Origin: Caballeronia sp. INDeC2
GTDB taxonomy: Bacteria; Pseudomonadota; Gammaproteobacteria; Burkholderiales; Burkholderiaceae
Assembly (NCBI RefSeq): GCF_023631325.1
Contig: NZ_JALQDG010000042.1
Coordinates: forward strand, 335,095-399,094
DNA: 64,000 bases
Direction of reading: 5' to 3'
Below the pieces are notes generated by a model, which worked only from the letters and a program-made list of their open reading frames with translations, was not told where the DNA came from and did not search any database. Positions 34,336 through 42,881 of the stretch are shown here, one piece after another (within the stretch, counting starts at the first letter, position 1; each line of letters begins with the position of its first letter). Both the position numbers and the translations under genes were made by a program.

Positions 34336-36035
34336 GCGCGCTCCCGATATACGACCACGCCCGACGAACAGTCGCGCCCGTTCAGCCGATACGCGAAGCG
34401 CACGCGGCGGCGCGCGGCATCGTGCGCGAGTTCGAGGTCGAGCACCGCGCCGGGCGGCACGGGCGCCGTGAACTTGAGACGATCGATCGATGCCGTATCG
34501 CGCGTGCGCCCGACGTGCTCCGACGCGAGCCGGATCGCCCAATCGACCTGCACCACGCCGGGCAGGATCGGCAGATCCGGGAAGTGGCCGCCGAAGTGAA
34601 CCAGCGTGGGCGGCACGCGCAGCTCGTAACGCAGGCTGTCGCCGTCGCGTGCTTCGGAGAGCACTTCGAAGCCTTCGGCACGCGCGCCGAACGCCGCCGT
34701 GACCGCCGCGACCGGCAGTTTGCCGCGCACGTCGAAAGGCAGCGCGATGCGAAAGCGCCAGCGGCGCGGCAGCAGCACGACATCGAAATACGCGGCGAGA
34801 TGACGGCGCAGCGACTTCGCGAGCGCGACACGTCCTTCGTCGCGCAACGCGGCACTGCCTGCATCGCTCAACGCGACGACTGCGCCCACGCGCTCCCGCG
34901 ACGCGCCCGCGAGCGGCACGACGCACGCCTGCGTCACATACGGATGCAGCGCGAGCCGCGCTTCCATCTCGGGCAGCGACACGCGCTTGCCGTCGAGCTT
35001 GATCACGCGATCGAGGCGGCCTTGCAGGCGAAAACGGCCGTCGTCGTCGAGGAGAATCGCGTCGTCGGTGCGATGCCAGTCGCCATGGCCCAAATGCGGC
35101 GAGCGCACTTCGAGCGCGCCGTCATCCGCGCGACGTACATCGACGCCATCGAGCGGTCGCCATGCCGACGTTTCGTTCTGCCTGCGCCACGCGATGCCGC
35201 CGGTTTCCGTGCTGCCGTAAATCTCGACGGGCGCATCGCCGAACACGTTCGCGTAGTCGTGCGCCGCGTCCGCCGCGAGCGGCCCGCCCGACGAAAAGAA
35301 CACACGCGGCGCGGGCGTCAGTTCCGCAAAGCCGGCGAGCGCGGCCCAGCGCACGAGTTGCGCCGGCGACGACACCATCACGCTCGCGCCGCAATGATCG
35401 ATGCGAGACTGCACTTGCTTCGGTTCCACGCACAACGCGCGATCGAAAGCGCGTCCCGCGGCGAGCGGCCACATCACGCGGAACAAGAGCCCGTAGATAT
35501 GCCGATGCGGCACGCTCGCGAGCATCGTCGCGTCGCCGACGAGCGCGCCCCACTCGCGTTCGAGCGTGCGCGCTTCGGCGTCGAATTGCGCGAGCGTCTT
35601 GTGGATCGGCTTGGGCGTGCCGCTGCTGCCCGACGTGTAGAGCGTGAGCGGTGCATGCGGGTCGATCGGCATGGACGGCGCAGCGGGCCTCCACGTTTGC
35701 GTTGCGGCCAGCGCGCGGACGTCGTCGTCCGTCAGCATGGCGTCGTACGCGTGGGCGAGATCGGCGAGATAGCCGTGCGCCGAACTCGCGGGAATCACCG
35801 GCTCCTTGCCGCATGCGAACAGCGCGAAAAGCGCGCAGGCGAAGTCCAACGGATCGTCGATGCACAACGCATAGCGCCGCTCGTTCTGCTCGCGCAGCCA
35901 CCAGGCGAGCGTGGCCGTGCGCGCGACAAAAGCCGCATGCGTGACGATGTGGTTAGCGGTGTCGGCGCGGTCGTCGCGGCAGACGGGCGTCAGCGCATCG
36001 CGGTTCGCGCACAGCAAGTCGTGCAACGCGATCAT
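34332..36035 (-). CDS. Fused acyl-ACP/CoA ligase and hotdog dehydratase (ApeH-ApeI fusion)
   Basis: 567 residues. The N-terminal adenylating domain has LTLYTSGSSGTPKPIHKT (phosphate loop), EIYGSTETGG and a Lys in DRVIKLDGKRVS. The last 110 residues form a hotdog dehydratase-like domain with VHFGGHFPDLPILPGVVQVDWAIRLA, where the catalytic-type His and the PGV turn sit. In E. coli these functions are two proteins, ApeH and ApeI. The ligase would load the aryl starter on carrier protein. ATGA overlap with the membrane protein gene sets the start at 36035. Confidence 0.9.
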   Translation of the reverse strand: MIALHDLLCANRDALTPVCRDDRADTANHIVTHAAFVARTATLAWWLREQNERRYALCIDDPLDFACALFALFACGKEPVIPASSAHGYLADLAHAYDAMLTDDDVRALAATQTWRPAAPSMPIDPHAPLTLYTSGSSGTPKPIHKTLAQFDAEARTLEREWGALVGDATMLASVPHRHIYGLLFRVMWPLAAGRAFDRALCVEPKQVQSRIDHCGASVMVSSPAQLVRWAALAGFAELTPAPRVFFSSGGPLAADAAHDYANVFGDAPVEIYGSTETGGIAWRRQNETSAWRPLDGVDVRRADDGALEVRSPHLGHGDWHRTDDAILLDDDGRFRLQGRLDRVIKLDGKRVSLPEMEARLALHPYVTQACVVPLAGASRERVGAVVALSDAGSAALRDEGRVALAKSLRRHLAAYFDVVLLPRRWRFRIALPFDVRGKLPVAAVTAAFGARAEGFEVLSEARDGDSLRYELRVPPTLVHFGGHFPDLPILPGVVQVDWAIRLASEHVGRTRDTASIDRLKFTAPVPPGAVLDLELAHDAARRRVRFAYRLNGRDCSSGVVVYRERA

Positions 36036-36682
36036 GCCGCCTCCGCCCGCCGCGCGCGCGGCAGGATCACGAGATAGCGCCACACGATCTCGCCCGCGAT
36101 CAACACGCCGACGAGCGCATACGAGATCGCGCCGTTGTAGAGCGACCATGCCTCGCGCGGCCAATGCAGCGCGGTGTAAAGCGAGAACAGACCGTTCGCC
36201 ATGAAGAACGCGCACCAGATTTGCGTGACGCGGCGCGTATGGCGCACGGCCGCTTCGCTCAGATCAGGCGTGCCGATGCGCGCGAATTTCTCGATCATCG
36301 ACGGACCGCGCACGAGCGTCGCACCGAATGCGATCAGCAAGCCGAGGTTCACGAGCGACGGATAGATATGCAGCAGGCGTTCGCTGTCGGTCCACACGAT
36401 CGCGGCGGACGCGAAGCTCAGCATGAACGCCACGGTCCAGTCCACGCGCGTGAGCCTGCGCAGCGACATGCCGACCACGCCCGTGCCGATGCAGCGTTGC
36501 AGCCAGATCAGCGCGAACAGCAGGCAACCGGCGTAGCGCGGCGCGTCCCACACCCACGCCGCCAGAATGACGGCGGGATAGGCGAGCTTGAGCACGACGT
36601 TCAGCACGAAAGCGGCCCGGCCGCGCGCCTTTGCATCGACGGCTTGCGCGTCCGGCGCACGCGCGATCGGCGGCTGGATCAT
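36032..36682 (-). CDS. COG4648-type membrane protein (ApeG position)
   Basis: 216 residues with about six membrane spans (from LNVVLKLAYPAVILAAWVW through SYALVGVLIAGEIVWRYLVIL). A protein of this family occurs between the carrier proteins and the ligase in aryl polyene loci. No catalytic motif is evident and the role is unknown. Overlaps the carrier protein gene by 4 bp and the ligase gene by 4 bp. Confidence 0.8.
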   Translation of the reverse strand: MIQPPIARAPDAQAVDAKARGRAAFVLNVVLKLAYPAVILAAWVWDAPRYAGCLLFALIWLQRCIGTGVVGMSLRRLTRVDWTVAFMLSFASAAIVWTDSERLLHIYPSLVNLGLLIAFGATLVRGPSMIEKFARIGTPDLSEAAVRHTRRVTQIWCAFFMANGLFSLYTALHWPREAWSLYNGAISYALVGVLIAGEIVWRYLVILPRARRAEAA

Positions 36683-36936
36683 TCCTGTTCGACGAGCAGC
36701 GATCCGACGGCGGCGACCACGTCCGCGACGGTGCGCACCGACTTGAACTCTTCGGGCTTGATGCGGCGGCCCGTCATTTCCTGGAGCTTGATCGCAAGAT
36801 CGACGGCGTCGATGCTGTCCAGATCGAGCTCTTCATACAGATGCGCTTCGGGCGTCACGCGCTCGGGCGCGATCGCGAAGTTCTCTTCGAAGATGGCGCG
36901 GATGCGCTCAAGGATCTCGTTATCGGTCACGGTCAT
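36679..36936 (-). CDS. Acyl carrier protein 2 (ApeF position)
   Basis: 85 residues. The phosphopantetheine-binding Ser41 lies in ELDLDSIDAVDLAIKL. The overall four-helix pattern and acidic character fit an ACP. ATGA overlap on both sides. It would carry the growing polyene or the aryl starter. Confidence 0.93.
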   Translation of the reverse strand: MTVTDNEILERIRAIFEENFAIAPERVTPEAHLYEELDLDSIDAVDLAIKLQEMTGRRIKPEEFKSVRTVADVVAAVGSLLVEQE

Positions 36937-37232
36937 TCCCCTTCTTTCGTAGTGCCGTCCGCAACATGCGCGAGCTCGCGCTGGCTCGCCACCAGCGCGA
37001 CGAGCGTGTTGATCGAACGGAAATGCTCTCGCGTGCGCTCGTCGTTGGACGCGATGTTCAGTTGATAGTGTTCGCGCAACACGATGCCGATTTCGAGCGC
37101 GTCGATCGAATCGAGACCTACGCCGTCGGTTTCGAAGAGAGGCGCATCGTCGTCGATGTCGGCGGGCTGCATGTCTTCGAGATCGAGGGCCTCGATCAGA
37201 AGCCTTTTGATTTCAAGCTTTAAAGAATCCAT
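36933..37232 (-). CDS. Acyl carrier protein 1 (ApeE position)
   Basis: 99 residues. Phosphopantetheine attachment is at Ser42 (GVGLDSIDALEIGIVL). The C-terminal tail is longer than in the neighbouring carrier protein. It overlaps the acyltransferase gene by 20 bp and the second carrier gene by 4 bp. Two different carriers in one operon suit separate loading and elongation roles. Confidence 0.93.
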   Translation of the reverse strand: MDSLKLEIKRLLIEALDLEDMQPADIDDDAPLFETDGVGLDSIDALEIGIVLREHYQLNIASNDERTREHFRSINTLVALVASQRELAHVADGTTKEGE

Positions 37233-38004
37233 AGTCGATCAGATGCCGGGTAATGTGGGCCTGGATCGCGCTCGTCACCGTGCGTGCGGCGAGCGCGGGC
37301 GGCTCGTCGTGCGCGGCGAGCTCGGCGGCGCTCAGGGCGTCGAGCACGTTCACTTGCATGTGGAAGGCGCGCTCGGGCACGTCGTGCCAGCGCATGTCTT
37401 TCGTGAATGCGGGCGGATTGCAGTCCATCAGCACGGGAAGGATCGGCGCGCCGGATTGCAGCGCCATGTGCGCGAAACCGCGTGAGAACGCATGCAGCCG
37501 GTTGCGTGTGGGGCTGCGCGTGCCTTCGGGAAAGATGATCATGGTGTAGCCGCGCGTGAGTTGCCGCGCGCCCGCTTCGACGAGTTCGACAGGGTCCGCG
37601 TTGCTCACGTATTCCGCGGCGCGCATCACGCCCCAGAAGAACGGATTGCTCCAGTGCGCGCTCTTCACGACGCAGCATGCGCGCGGCGTCAGGGACAAAA
37701 GCACCATCACGTCGAGCCATGTCGGGTGATTGGCCACGACGATGGCCGCGCGCTGCGTGCTGCGCTTCAATGCGCGAGCGCCGCGCACGTCGAGCTTCAT
37801 CACGCCGACGCGCACGAGCACGGCGACGAGCGCACGAAAGAACGTGTGAATGACCGCGACGATGATGCGCTGCTTCGAATCGCGATGCGGCCAGATCGAT
37901 GCGAGCGGAAACAGGATCAGCGAAAAGCCGAGCCCGCAGACGCCGAACGCCGCGAATGCGAGCGCCGTCGCGACGAGGCGCCAGTGGTAGTCAAGCGCCT
38001 TCAT
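37213..38004 (-). CDS. 1-acyl-sn-glycerol-3-phosphate acyltransferase family protein
   Basis: 263 residues with an N-terminal membrane anchor (ATALAFAAFGVCGLGFSLILF) and the PlsC motifs: NHPTWLDVMVLL (HX4D), FPEGTRSPTRNRLH, and a PVLMD-like strand. It probably transfers the polyene acyl chain to a lipid or glycerol-type acceptor. The start at 38004 overlaps the chain-length factor gene by 14 bp. Longer upstream reading in the same frame has no domain content. Confidence 0.88.
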   Translation of the reverse strand: MKALDYHWRLVATALAFAAFGVCGLGFSLILFPLASIWPHRDSKQRIIVAVIHTFFRALVAVLVRVGVMKLDVRGARALKRSTQRAAIVVANHPTWLDVMVLLSLTPRACCVVKSAHWSNPFFWGVMRAAEYVSNADPVELVEAGARQLTRGYTMIIFPEGTRSPTRNRLHAFSRGFAHMALQSGAPILPVLMDCNPPAFTKDMRWHDVPERAFHMQVNVLDALSAAELAAHDEPPALAARTVTSAIQAHITRHLIDYGFFKA

Positions 38005-38677
38005 GCCAGCACCATTGCCAGGCGAATGCCTTGCCTTGCCATTCGCCCGAGGTCCGCGTGTCGAGGCAGTGCTGCACGGCCGCGATCTGCGACGCGAATG
38101 ATGTATTGCTACCGTCATCGAGTGCGCTGCGTGCGCATTCCAGGCGACCGGTTTGCGCGGATGCATCGAGCAGGATCGCGAGCGCGCCGCCTTGCACTTC
38201 GTCTTCGACAGGACCGTATGTGGCATCGGCGGGTTCGTCGGCGAAGACGAGCAGCACCGGAGTCGATGCGACCGTCGCGTATTGCGCATACGCTTCGAGC
38301 AGCGCGTAGCCGAGGCTCTCATTGCCCGCCGAAAGCGCGCTGGCCGCGGTGCGGTCGCCGCGCACGATGCCGAGGATGCCGGTCATCGTATTGAGCACGG
38401 AAAGACTGAACGATGTGGGCGATACGGTCTTGCCCGCGTCGATGGTGTGCAGGATGTCGGTCGTGCGGCGCAGTTCGCCGTGACGCGATGCGAATACCAG
38501 ACGCACGGCGGGCACATGCGCGCCGCAGTCGTGTGCGACCTTCAACGCGGCTCGCGACAACGTGCTGAGCCGGCGCCGCGTCAACGGCTCGATGAAGCCA
38601 AGGTCGGGAGCGGCGGATTCGGCGGCAGGCCAGAAGGACCAGCGAGCAACCGGAATGGTCCAGTGGAAATCGGGCAT
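37991..38677 (-). CDS. Beta-ketoacyl synthase-like chain-length factor (ApeC position), first gene of the operon
   Basis: 228 residues, half the size of a ketosynthase, matching the Ketoacyl-synt_2 (PF13723) family: FIEPLTRRRLSTLSRAALKVAHDCG, VFASRHGELRRTTDILH, SLSVLNTMTGILGIVRGDRTAASALSAG. There is no nucleophilic Cys at the position seen in true ketosynthases, as expected for a chain-length factor that pairs with an active KS (the gene at 26392). First gene of the large minus-strand operon. Confidence 0.88.
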   Translation of the reverse strand: MPDFHWTIPVARWSFWPAAESAAPDLGFIEPLTRRRLSTLSRAALKVAHDCGAHVPAVRLVFASRHGELRRTTDILHTIDAGKTVSPTSFSLSVLNTMTGILGIVRGDRTAASALSAGNESLGYALLEAYAQYATVASTPVLLVFADEPADATYGPVEDEVQGGALAILLDASAQTGRLECARSALDDGSNTSFASQIAAVQHCLDTRTSGEWQGKAFAWQWCWHEGA

Positions 38678-39128
38678 GTCGGTGTTCGCGTTGGGAAACG
38701 TGGTACTCAGGCTCGGACGACCGACGGCCGCACGAGTGGATGCGCTCCATCCGACGGCAAAGCCGCCCGGTACCTATCTAATGATTAGTTTTCTTGCGAG
38801 CAAGTTAACGGCGCGCCGCAAGAATAATTTAGAGTGCGACGGTAAAAACGCCGGAATGCTCGTTGGTCTTTTTTTGGCTCGGCGCGATTCTACCGAGCAT
38901 CAAGCGTGAAAACATCAAATTTGGTTGCTTCGGATGGGTTCGTCTCATTGCCGCGACAGGGCAATTGCACGCGAGTGTGCAGGGATGCGGGGGGAGATCG
39001 GTGGATCCAGGGACGCGCGTCATTGTGACGAGCCTGACAGGTTCGCGCCATCGACCTGACGGAACTGAAACGCTCATCGGTCTCCGTGGTGGAGACCGTA
39101 TGAGCGCATGTTGTCATTTTTACAGCCG
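38678..39128. other. Intergenic region upstream of the aryl polyene operon
   Basis: About 450 bp without a convincing gene. It must contain the operon promoter reading left. AT-richer DNA around 38775-38835 includes the short palindrome CTAATGATTAG and the inverted repeat CTTGC-GA-GCAAG. I could not fix -35/-10 boxes with confidence. The right part holds the terminator of the next gene. No regulator gene is adjacent. Confidence 0.5.
39071..39106 (-). terminator. Intrinsic terminator of the small Ser/Thr-rich secreted protein
   Basis: CGCTCAT-CGGTCTCC pairs with GGAGACCG-T-ATGAGCG around GTGGT, 15 bp of stem with one bulged T. Read on the minus strand it lies about 23 bp after the stop codon and is followed by TTTCAG. 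Confidence 0.7.
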
Positions 39129-39446
39129 TTACTGAGCGGCCGGCGACTTCACGCTCGGCGTTGCCAGCGTGTTATTGCTCGTGCTCGGCGCGGTGGTTGC
39201 CGGCGTCGAATTGCTATTGCTGCTCGGCAAACCCGAGTTCGGCGCTCTGGTTCCCATGCCGCTGTCCGAGTTGGTCATGCCCGGCGTGCCGTAGCCGCCC
39301 GTTGCACCGTTCACCTGATTCGACGGGCTGGCCGTGCTGCCTGCCGAGCCGGCGCCGTTCGAGCCTCCGGCGCTCTGTGCATAAGCGCCCGCCGACAGCG
39401 TGAGTGCGGCCACCGCCGCGATAAGTGTGCTGGTTGCCTTGCTCAT
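39129..39446 (-). CDS. Small secreted Ser/Thr/Gly/Asn-rich protein
   Basis: 105 residues. The signal peptide (MSKATSTLIAAVAALTLSAGAYAQ) is followed by a low-complexity mature part rich in Ser, Asn, Gly, Ala and Thr (GGSNGAGSAGSTASPSNQ). A strong ribosome site (AAGGAGG, 8 nt before ATG 39446) and a dedicated terminator show it is a real, well expressed monocistronic gene. No domain recognised. Similar low-complexity exported proteins are common in Burkholderia. Confidence 0.75.
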   Translation of the reverse strand: MSKATSTLIAAVAALTLSAGAYAQSAGGSNGAGSAGSTASPSNQVNGATGGYGTPGMTNSDSGMGTRAPNSGLPSSNSNSTPATTAPSTSNNTLATPSVKSPAAQ

Positions 39447-39604
39447 GTTCCGTCCCTCCTTAGTCGGGCTGAAGTATGGACGCAGACGAATATCGCCTGC
39501 TTGAGCAAGAGCGTCGCAATCAGCGTGCCGGGTCGTTAACCGCTCAATACATTCGGCGCTTTCATTCCGCTTCAGAAGCGATAACGCCGCGCCGATAACA
39601 AAGT

Positions 39605-39910
39605 ATGGACACCTGTGATCGCAACATCGTTGGTGCATTCGAGCTTCGAATGATCGATGCCGACATTGCCCACATTCGACTCGCCGTCGAAGCGGTTCTG
39701 CACGCTTCGAATTCGGCGCTTCCGTTGTTGTATTGGCGTCGACGTCTGGAGCAGTTGTTGCGAAGCCGTCACCTGCTTCACCACCAGTTTTCGGCGGTAA
39801 CCGACCTGCTCGCGAGGATCGAAAAGATCACCGAAGCGGATTCAGGCGATACGTCGGAGTCACTCGAACGCGGACACGGCTCGTCAATCACGCGCGCCAT
39901 CGGCAGATAA
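39605..39910 (+). CDS. Small hypothetical protein
   Basis: Up to 101 residues, with a helical, charged core (ADIAHIRLAVEAVLHASNSALPLLYWRRRLEQLLRSRHLLHHQF). The YWRRRLEQLL pattern looks like short conserved Burkholderia proteins of unknown role. No ribosome site is clear at 39605 or at the in-frame ATG 39650. No signal peptide. Could be a chance open frame in GC-rich DNA, though the composition is protein-like. Confidence 0.5.
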   Translation: MDTCDRNIVGAFELRMIDADIAHIRLAVEAVLHASNSALPLLYWRRRLEQLLRSRHLLHHQFSAVTDLLARIEKITEADSGDTSESLERGHGSSITRAIGR

Positions 39911-40012
39911 CTTCACGGCTTTCGCAGCGTCACGAGCATCAATTCCATAGGCACCTCGCTTATCCAGAGAAACTGGATTGTAACGGTGCATAGACGCTTG
40001 CACGTGCGAGGA

Positions 40013-41149
40013 TCAGAACGCGTGCGTCATGCCGATTCGCGCGACCATCTGATGCGAATTCGACGATGGGCTCGCCGCGCCCGGAATGAACGCCGTATCC
40101 AGCGACGTGCCCGTATTGCCGCCGCTCACCTTCTGATAAACCAGTTGCGTATAGACGCCGGTGCGCTTCGACAAGAAGTATTGGGCCATCACGCCGATCT
40201 GATTCCAGTGCAGCGAGCTATCGAGAACGCCATGCTTGAGATGCGCCATCGTGTACGTGTACATGCCCGCAATCGATAAGTCCGCTTGAATGTCGTACTT
40301 CGCGTTGAATTCGATGTTATCGAAACGCAGACTCGCGCTATTCGCGCCGAGATCGCCGAGATAAAGCGACGACACCGGCTGTTGCACGTTCACATGCGTA
40401 TAGACGAGACCCAGCGTCGCCGGTCCTGCGCCATAACTTGCGCCGATACCATAGATCTTATGGTTCGCTGCGACGAAACTCGCTTCGTCGGAAGCCACAG
40501 CGCCGGTCGATGTCGTTCCTGGCGCCGACAGGTCTTCATAAACGGCGCCGATCGTGAAGGTCGCATAGCTGTACTTCAGCCCGGCGCTGACCATGCGATT
40601 GCCCGCGAACGCGCCTGCCTGATTGCCGAATCCGTACAGCGCGGTCGCCGATACGCCGCCGTATTCGCTGCTCGTGAACTTGACCGAGTTATTCGCGTGA
40701 AACGTGGCGTCGGTATTGTCGTTATCGAGCGGATGCGAAAACAGATAGCCGCCCCAGTAACCGTTCGCCGTCATGAGGCCGATGGTATCGGTGATCGAAT
40801 CGAACTGACGCCCGAACGTGAGCGTCCCGAGCGTATCCGATTGCAGCCCGACATACGATTGATAACCGAATAGCCGACCGCTGTAATAAGCGGCGCCATT
40901 GTCGAGCATGAAGCCGCTTTCCAGATCGAAGATCGCATGCAGGCCGTCGCCCAGATCTTCGCTTCCTTTCAGGCCCCAGCGGCTTGTCACTACATCGACG
41001 CTCGATGTCTGCCATGCCTTGTTTCCACCTGCGTTGCTCGTCAAGTTGATGCCTTCGTCCAGCACGCCGAACAACGTCACCGTGCTTTGCGCATGTGCCG
41101 CAACGGACGCGAACAGCATTGCAACCGCGAGGGCCATCTTCGATTTCAT
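40013..41149 (-). CDS. Gram-negative outer-membrane porin (Burkholderia type)
   Basis: 378 residues. Signal peptide MKSKMALAVAMLFASVAAHA precedes QSTVTLFGVLDEGINLTSNAGG, the usual opening of Burkholderia trimeric porins, then alternating beta strands (SRWGLKGSEDLGDGLHAIFDLESGF) and a C-terminal MVARIGMTHAF ending in Phe, needed for outer-membrane assembly. GGAGA about 9 nt before 41149 sets the start. An upstream ATG at 41176 is less likely. It lies 57 bp after the NCS1 permease on the same strand, so may serve uptake of the same substrate. Confidence 0.92.
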   Translation of the reverse strand: MKSKMALAVAMLFASVAAHAQSTVTLFGVLDEGINLTSNAGGNKAWQTSSVDVVTSRWGLKGSEDLGDGLHAIFDLESGFMLDNGAAYYSGRLFGYQSYVGLQSDTLGTLTFGRQFDSITDTIGLMTANGYWGGYLFSHPLDNDNTDATFHANNSVKFTSSEYGGVSATALYGFGNQAGAFAGNRMVSAGLKYSYATFTIGAVYEDLSAPGTTSTGAVASDEASFVAANHKIYGIGASYGAGPATLGLVYTHVNVQQPVSSLYLGDLGANSASLRFDNIEFNAKYDIQADLSIAGMYTYTMAHLKHGVLDSSLHWNQIGVMAQYFLSKRTGVYTQLVYQKVSGGNTGTSLDTAFIPGAASPSSNSHQMVARIGMTHAF

Positions 41150-41206
41150 GCTGCTTGTCTCCAGCGTTTTAATCATTGATTTGAGTTCGATGTCTTTGCA
41201 GCAGCG

Positions 41207-42727
41207 TCATTCGGCCTGTTCGCGATTCCCCGCAAGATCGCGCACACGCGCCACACCGACGAGGCGTCGTCCTTGCGGACCGTGAACGGCATCGGGTTCG
41301 GGAAAGCGCCACAGCATCGTCAGATAGAGCACAGCGCCCACGGCGAACGACACCGGCACGCTGAGATCGCAGCCGCCCGCGAGCGCGCCCAGCGGCCCCA
41401 CGAACTGCCCCGGCAGATTCACGAACGCGAGACCGATGAACGCCGCCGGCAGCCACGCGCCCATCGCGCGCCAGTTCCAGCCATGCGTGAACCAGTAGTG
41501 GCCGCCGCGCCCGCCGCGATTGAACACTTGCAGATCGTCCGCGAGATAGAAGCCGCCGCGCTGCACGAAGCCGATCACCATGATCGCCATCCACGGGCAA
41601 CTGAACGTGCAGATGAGCGTCGAGAACGTCGCCACGCTTTCCACGAGATTGAACGCGAAGCGGCCCACGAAAATGAAGCCGATGGCGAGCGTTCCGATCA
41701 GCGTCGTCGCGCGCACGCGATTGAGGTACTTCGGGAACATGCTCGACATGTCGAGGCCCGTGCCGTAAAGCGCGGTCGTGCCCGTCGACATGCCGCCGAT
41801 GATCGCGATGAGACACATCGGCAGCAGAAACCAGCGGGGCGACACCGCGAGCAGACCGCCCACGTAATCGTTCGAGCCGATGTAGCTCGGCGCGTTCGTC
41901 GCAATGATCGTCGCGGTCGCGAGGCCGAAGAAGAACGGCACGAACGTCGCGATCTGCGCGGCGAACACGGCGCCCATCACGCGATGACGCGGCGTCGATC
42001 GCGGAATGTAGCGCGCCCAGTCGCCAAGCGTAGATGCAAACGATACGGGATTGCTGAGCGCCACGAGCGCCGCGCCGATGAACGCGGCCCAGAAGCCCGC
42101 GCCGCCATGATGCAGCGTGCCCGCGTAGTGCATGTCGAAAGCCTTCGCGAACGCGAACGCGCCGAGCACGAACATGAGGCTCGCCGCCCACACCGCGATC
42201 TTGTTCACCCACAGCATGAAGCGAAATCCGTAAATGCACACGATCAACACGAGCACGGCGAACACCATGTACGCGGTGCCGAGCGTCCAGGGATTGACGG
42301 GCAGGCCCACCATGTCGTGCGCGCCGCCGACGAGCGCATCGCCCGAACTCCACACCGCGAGCGAGAAGAACGCGACCGAGGTCAACAGCGCGAGAAACGA
42401 ACCGACGATACGGCCATGAATGCCGAAGTGCGCGCCCGACGACACCGGATCGCTCGTGCCGTTGCGCGGCCCGAACAGGCTCATCGGCGCGAGAATGCAG
42501 GTGCCCGCGAGCACGCCGAGCACGATGGCCCAAAGGCTCGCCTCGAACGAAAGCCCCACGAGAATCGGAAAGCTGCCGAGCACCGAGGTCGAAAAGGTGT
42601 TGCAGCCGCCGAACAGCAGGCGGAACAGATCGATCGGCCGCGCGTATCGCGAAGCGTCGGGAATGCGTTCGAAACCGAATGTTTCTACTTGCGTGATGCT
42701 GGTGTTATCACTCGCGTTGTCTGCCAT
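41207..42727 (-). CDS. NCS1-family permease (cytosine/purine/hydantoin/thiamine type)
   Basis: 506-residue inner-membrane transporter with about twelve spans. Family marks are the early RPIDLFRLLFGGCNTFSTSVLGSFPI, LAPMSLFGPRNGTSDPVSSGAHFGIHG and a central LSNPVSFASTLGDWARYIP. AAGGAG lies 9 nt before the ATG. NCS1 members carry nitrogenous bases, hydantoins and similar compounds. Substrate is not evident, but the neighbouring amine/guanidino genes suggest a nitrogen-rich compound. It follows the LysR gene by 154 bp. Confidence 0.88.
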   Translation of the reverse strand: MADNASDNTSITQVETFGFERIPDASRYARPIDLFRLLFGGCNTFSTSVLGSFPILVGLSFEASLWAIVLGVLAGTCILAPMSLFGPRNGTSDPVSSGAHFGIHGRIVGSFLALLTSVAFFSLAVWSSGDALVGGAHDMVGLPVNPWTLGTAYMVFAVLVLIVCIYGFRFMLWVNKIAVWAASLMFVLGAFAFAKAFDMHYAGTLHHGGAGFWAAFIGAALVALSNPVSFASTLGDWARYIPRSTPRHRVMGAVFAAQIATFVPFFFGLATATIIATNAPSYIGSNDYVGGLLAVSPRWFLLPMCLIAIIGGMSTGTTALYGTGLDMSSMFPKYLNRVRATTLIGTLAIGFIFVGRFAFNLVESVATFSTLICTFSCPWMAIMVIGFVQRGGFYLADDLQVFNRGGRGGHYWFTHGWNWRAMGAWLPAAFIGLAFVNLPGQFVGPLGALAGGCDLSVPVSFAVGAVLYLTMLWRFPEPDAVHGPQGRRLVGVARVRDLAGNREQAE

Positions 42728-42881
42728 GTTGTCTCGCTCCTTTGAGGCGTCGTCCGGTGCTTCGCTTCATTGCACCCGCTGACGCACTATCGTTATCGGC
42801 GGTCATTCTGCTGCACTCGAATGCGCGGCCTATTGCGTAGTCAAAACCTTCACATCACGTACGGCCAATGTTCGGCCGCGC

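Noticed and set aside
38780..38830. TTGCTC-17-TAGATA as polyene operon promoter on the minus strand
   Set aside because: The -10 lacks the final T and matches only half the consensus.
38863..39135. 90-codon plus-strand frame upstream of the polyene operon
   Set aside because: No ribosome site, odd composition, and it contains the terminator hairpin at 39071-39106.
39962..39978. ATCCAG/CTGGAT hairpin after the porin gene
   Set aside because: Only 6 bp of stem and no T-run. Too weak to call a terminator.
40013..41149. Considered the porin as a specific substrate channel
   Set aside because: General Burkholderia porin features only. Nothing in the sequence shows specificity.
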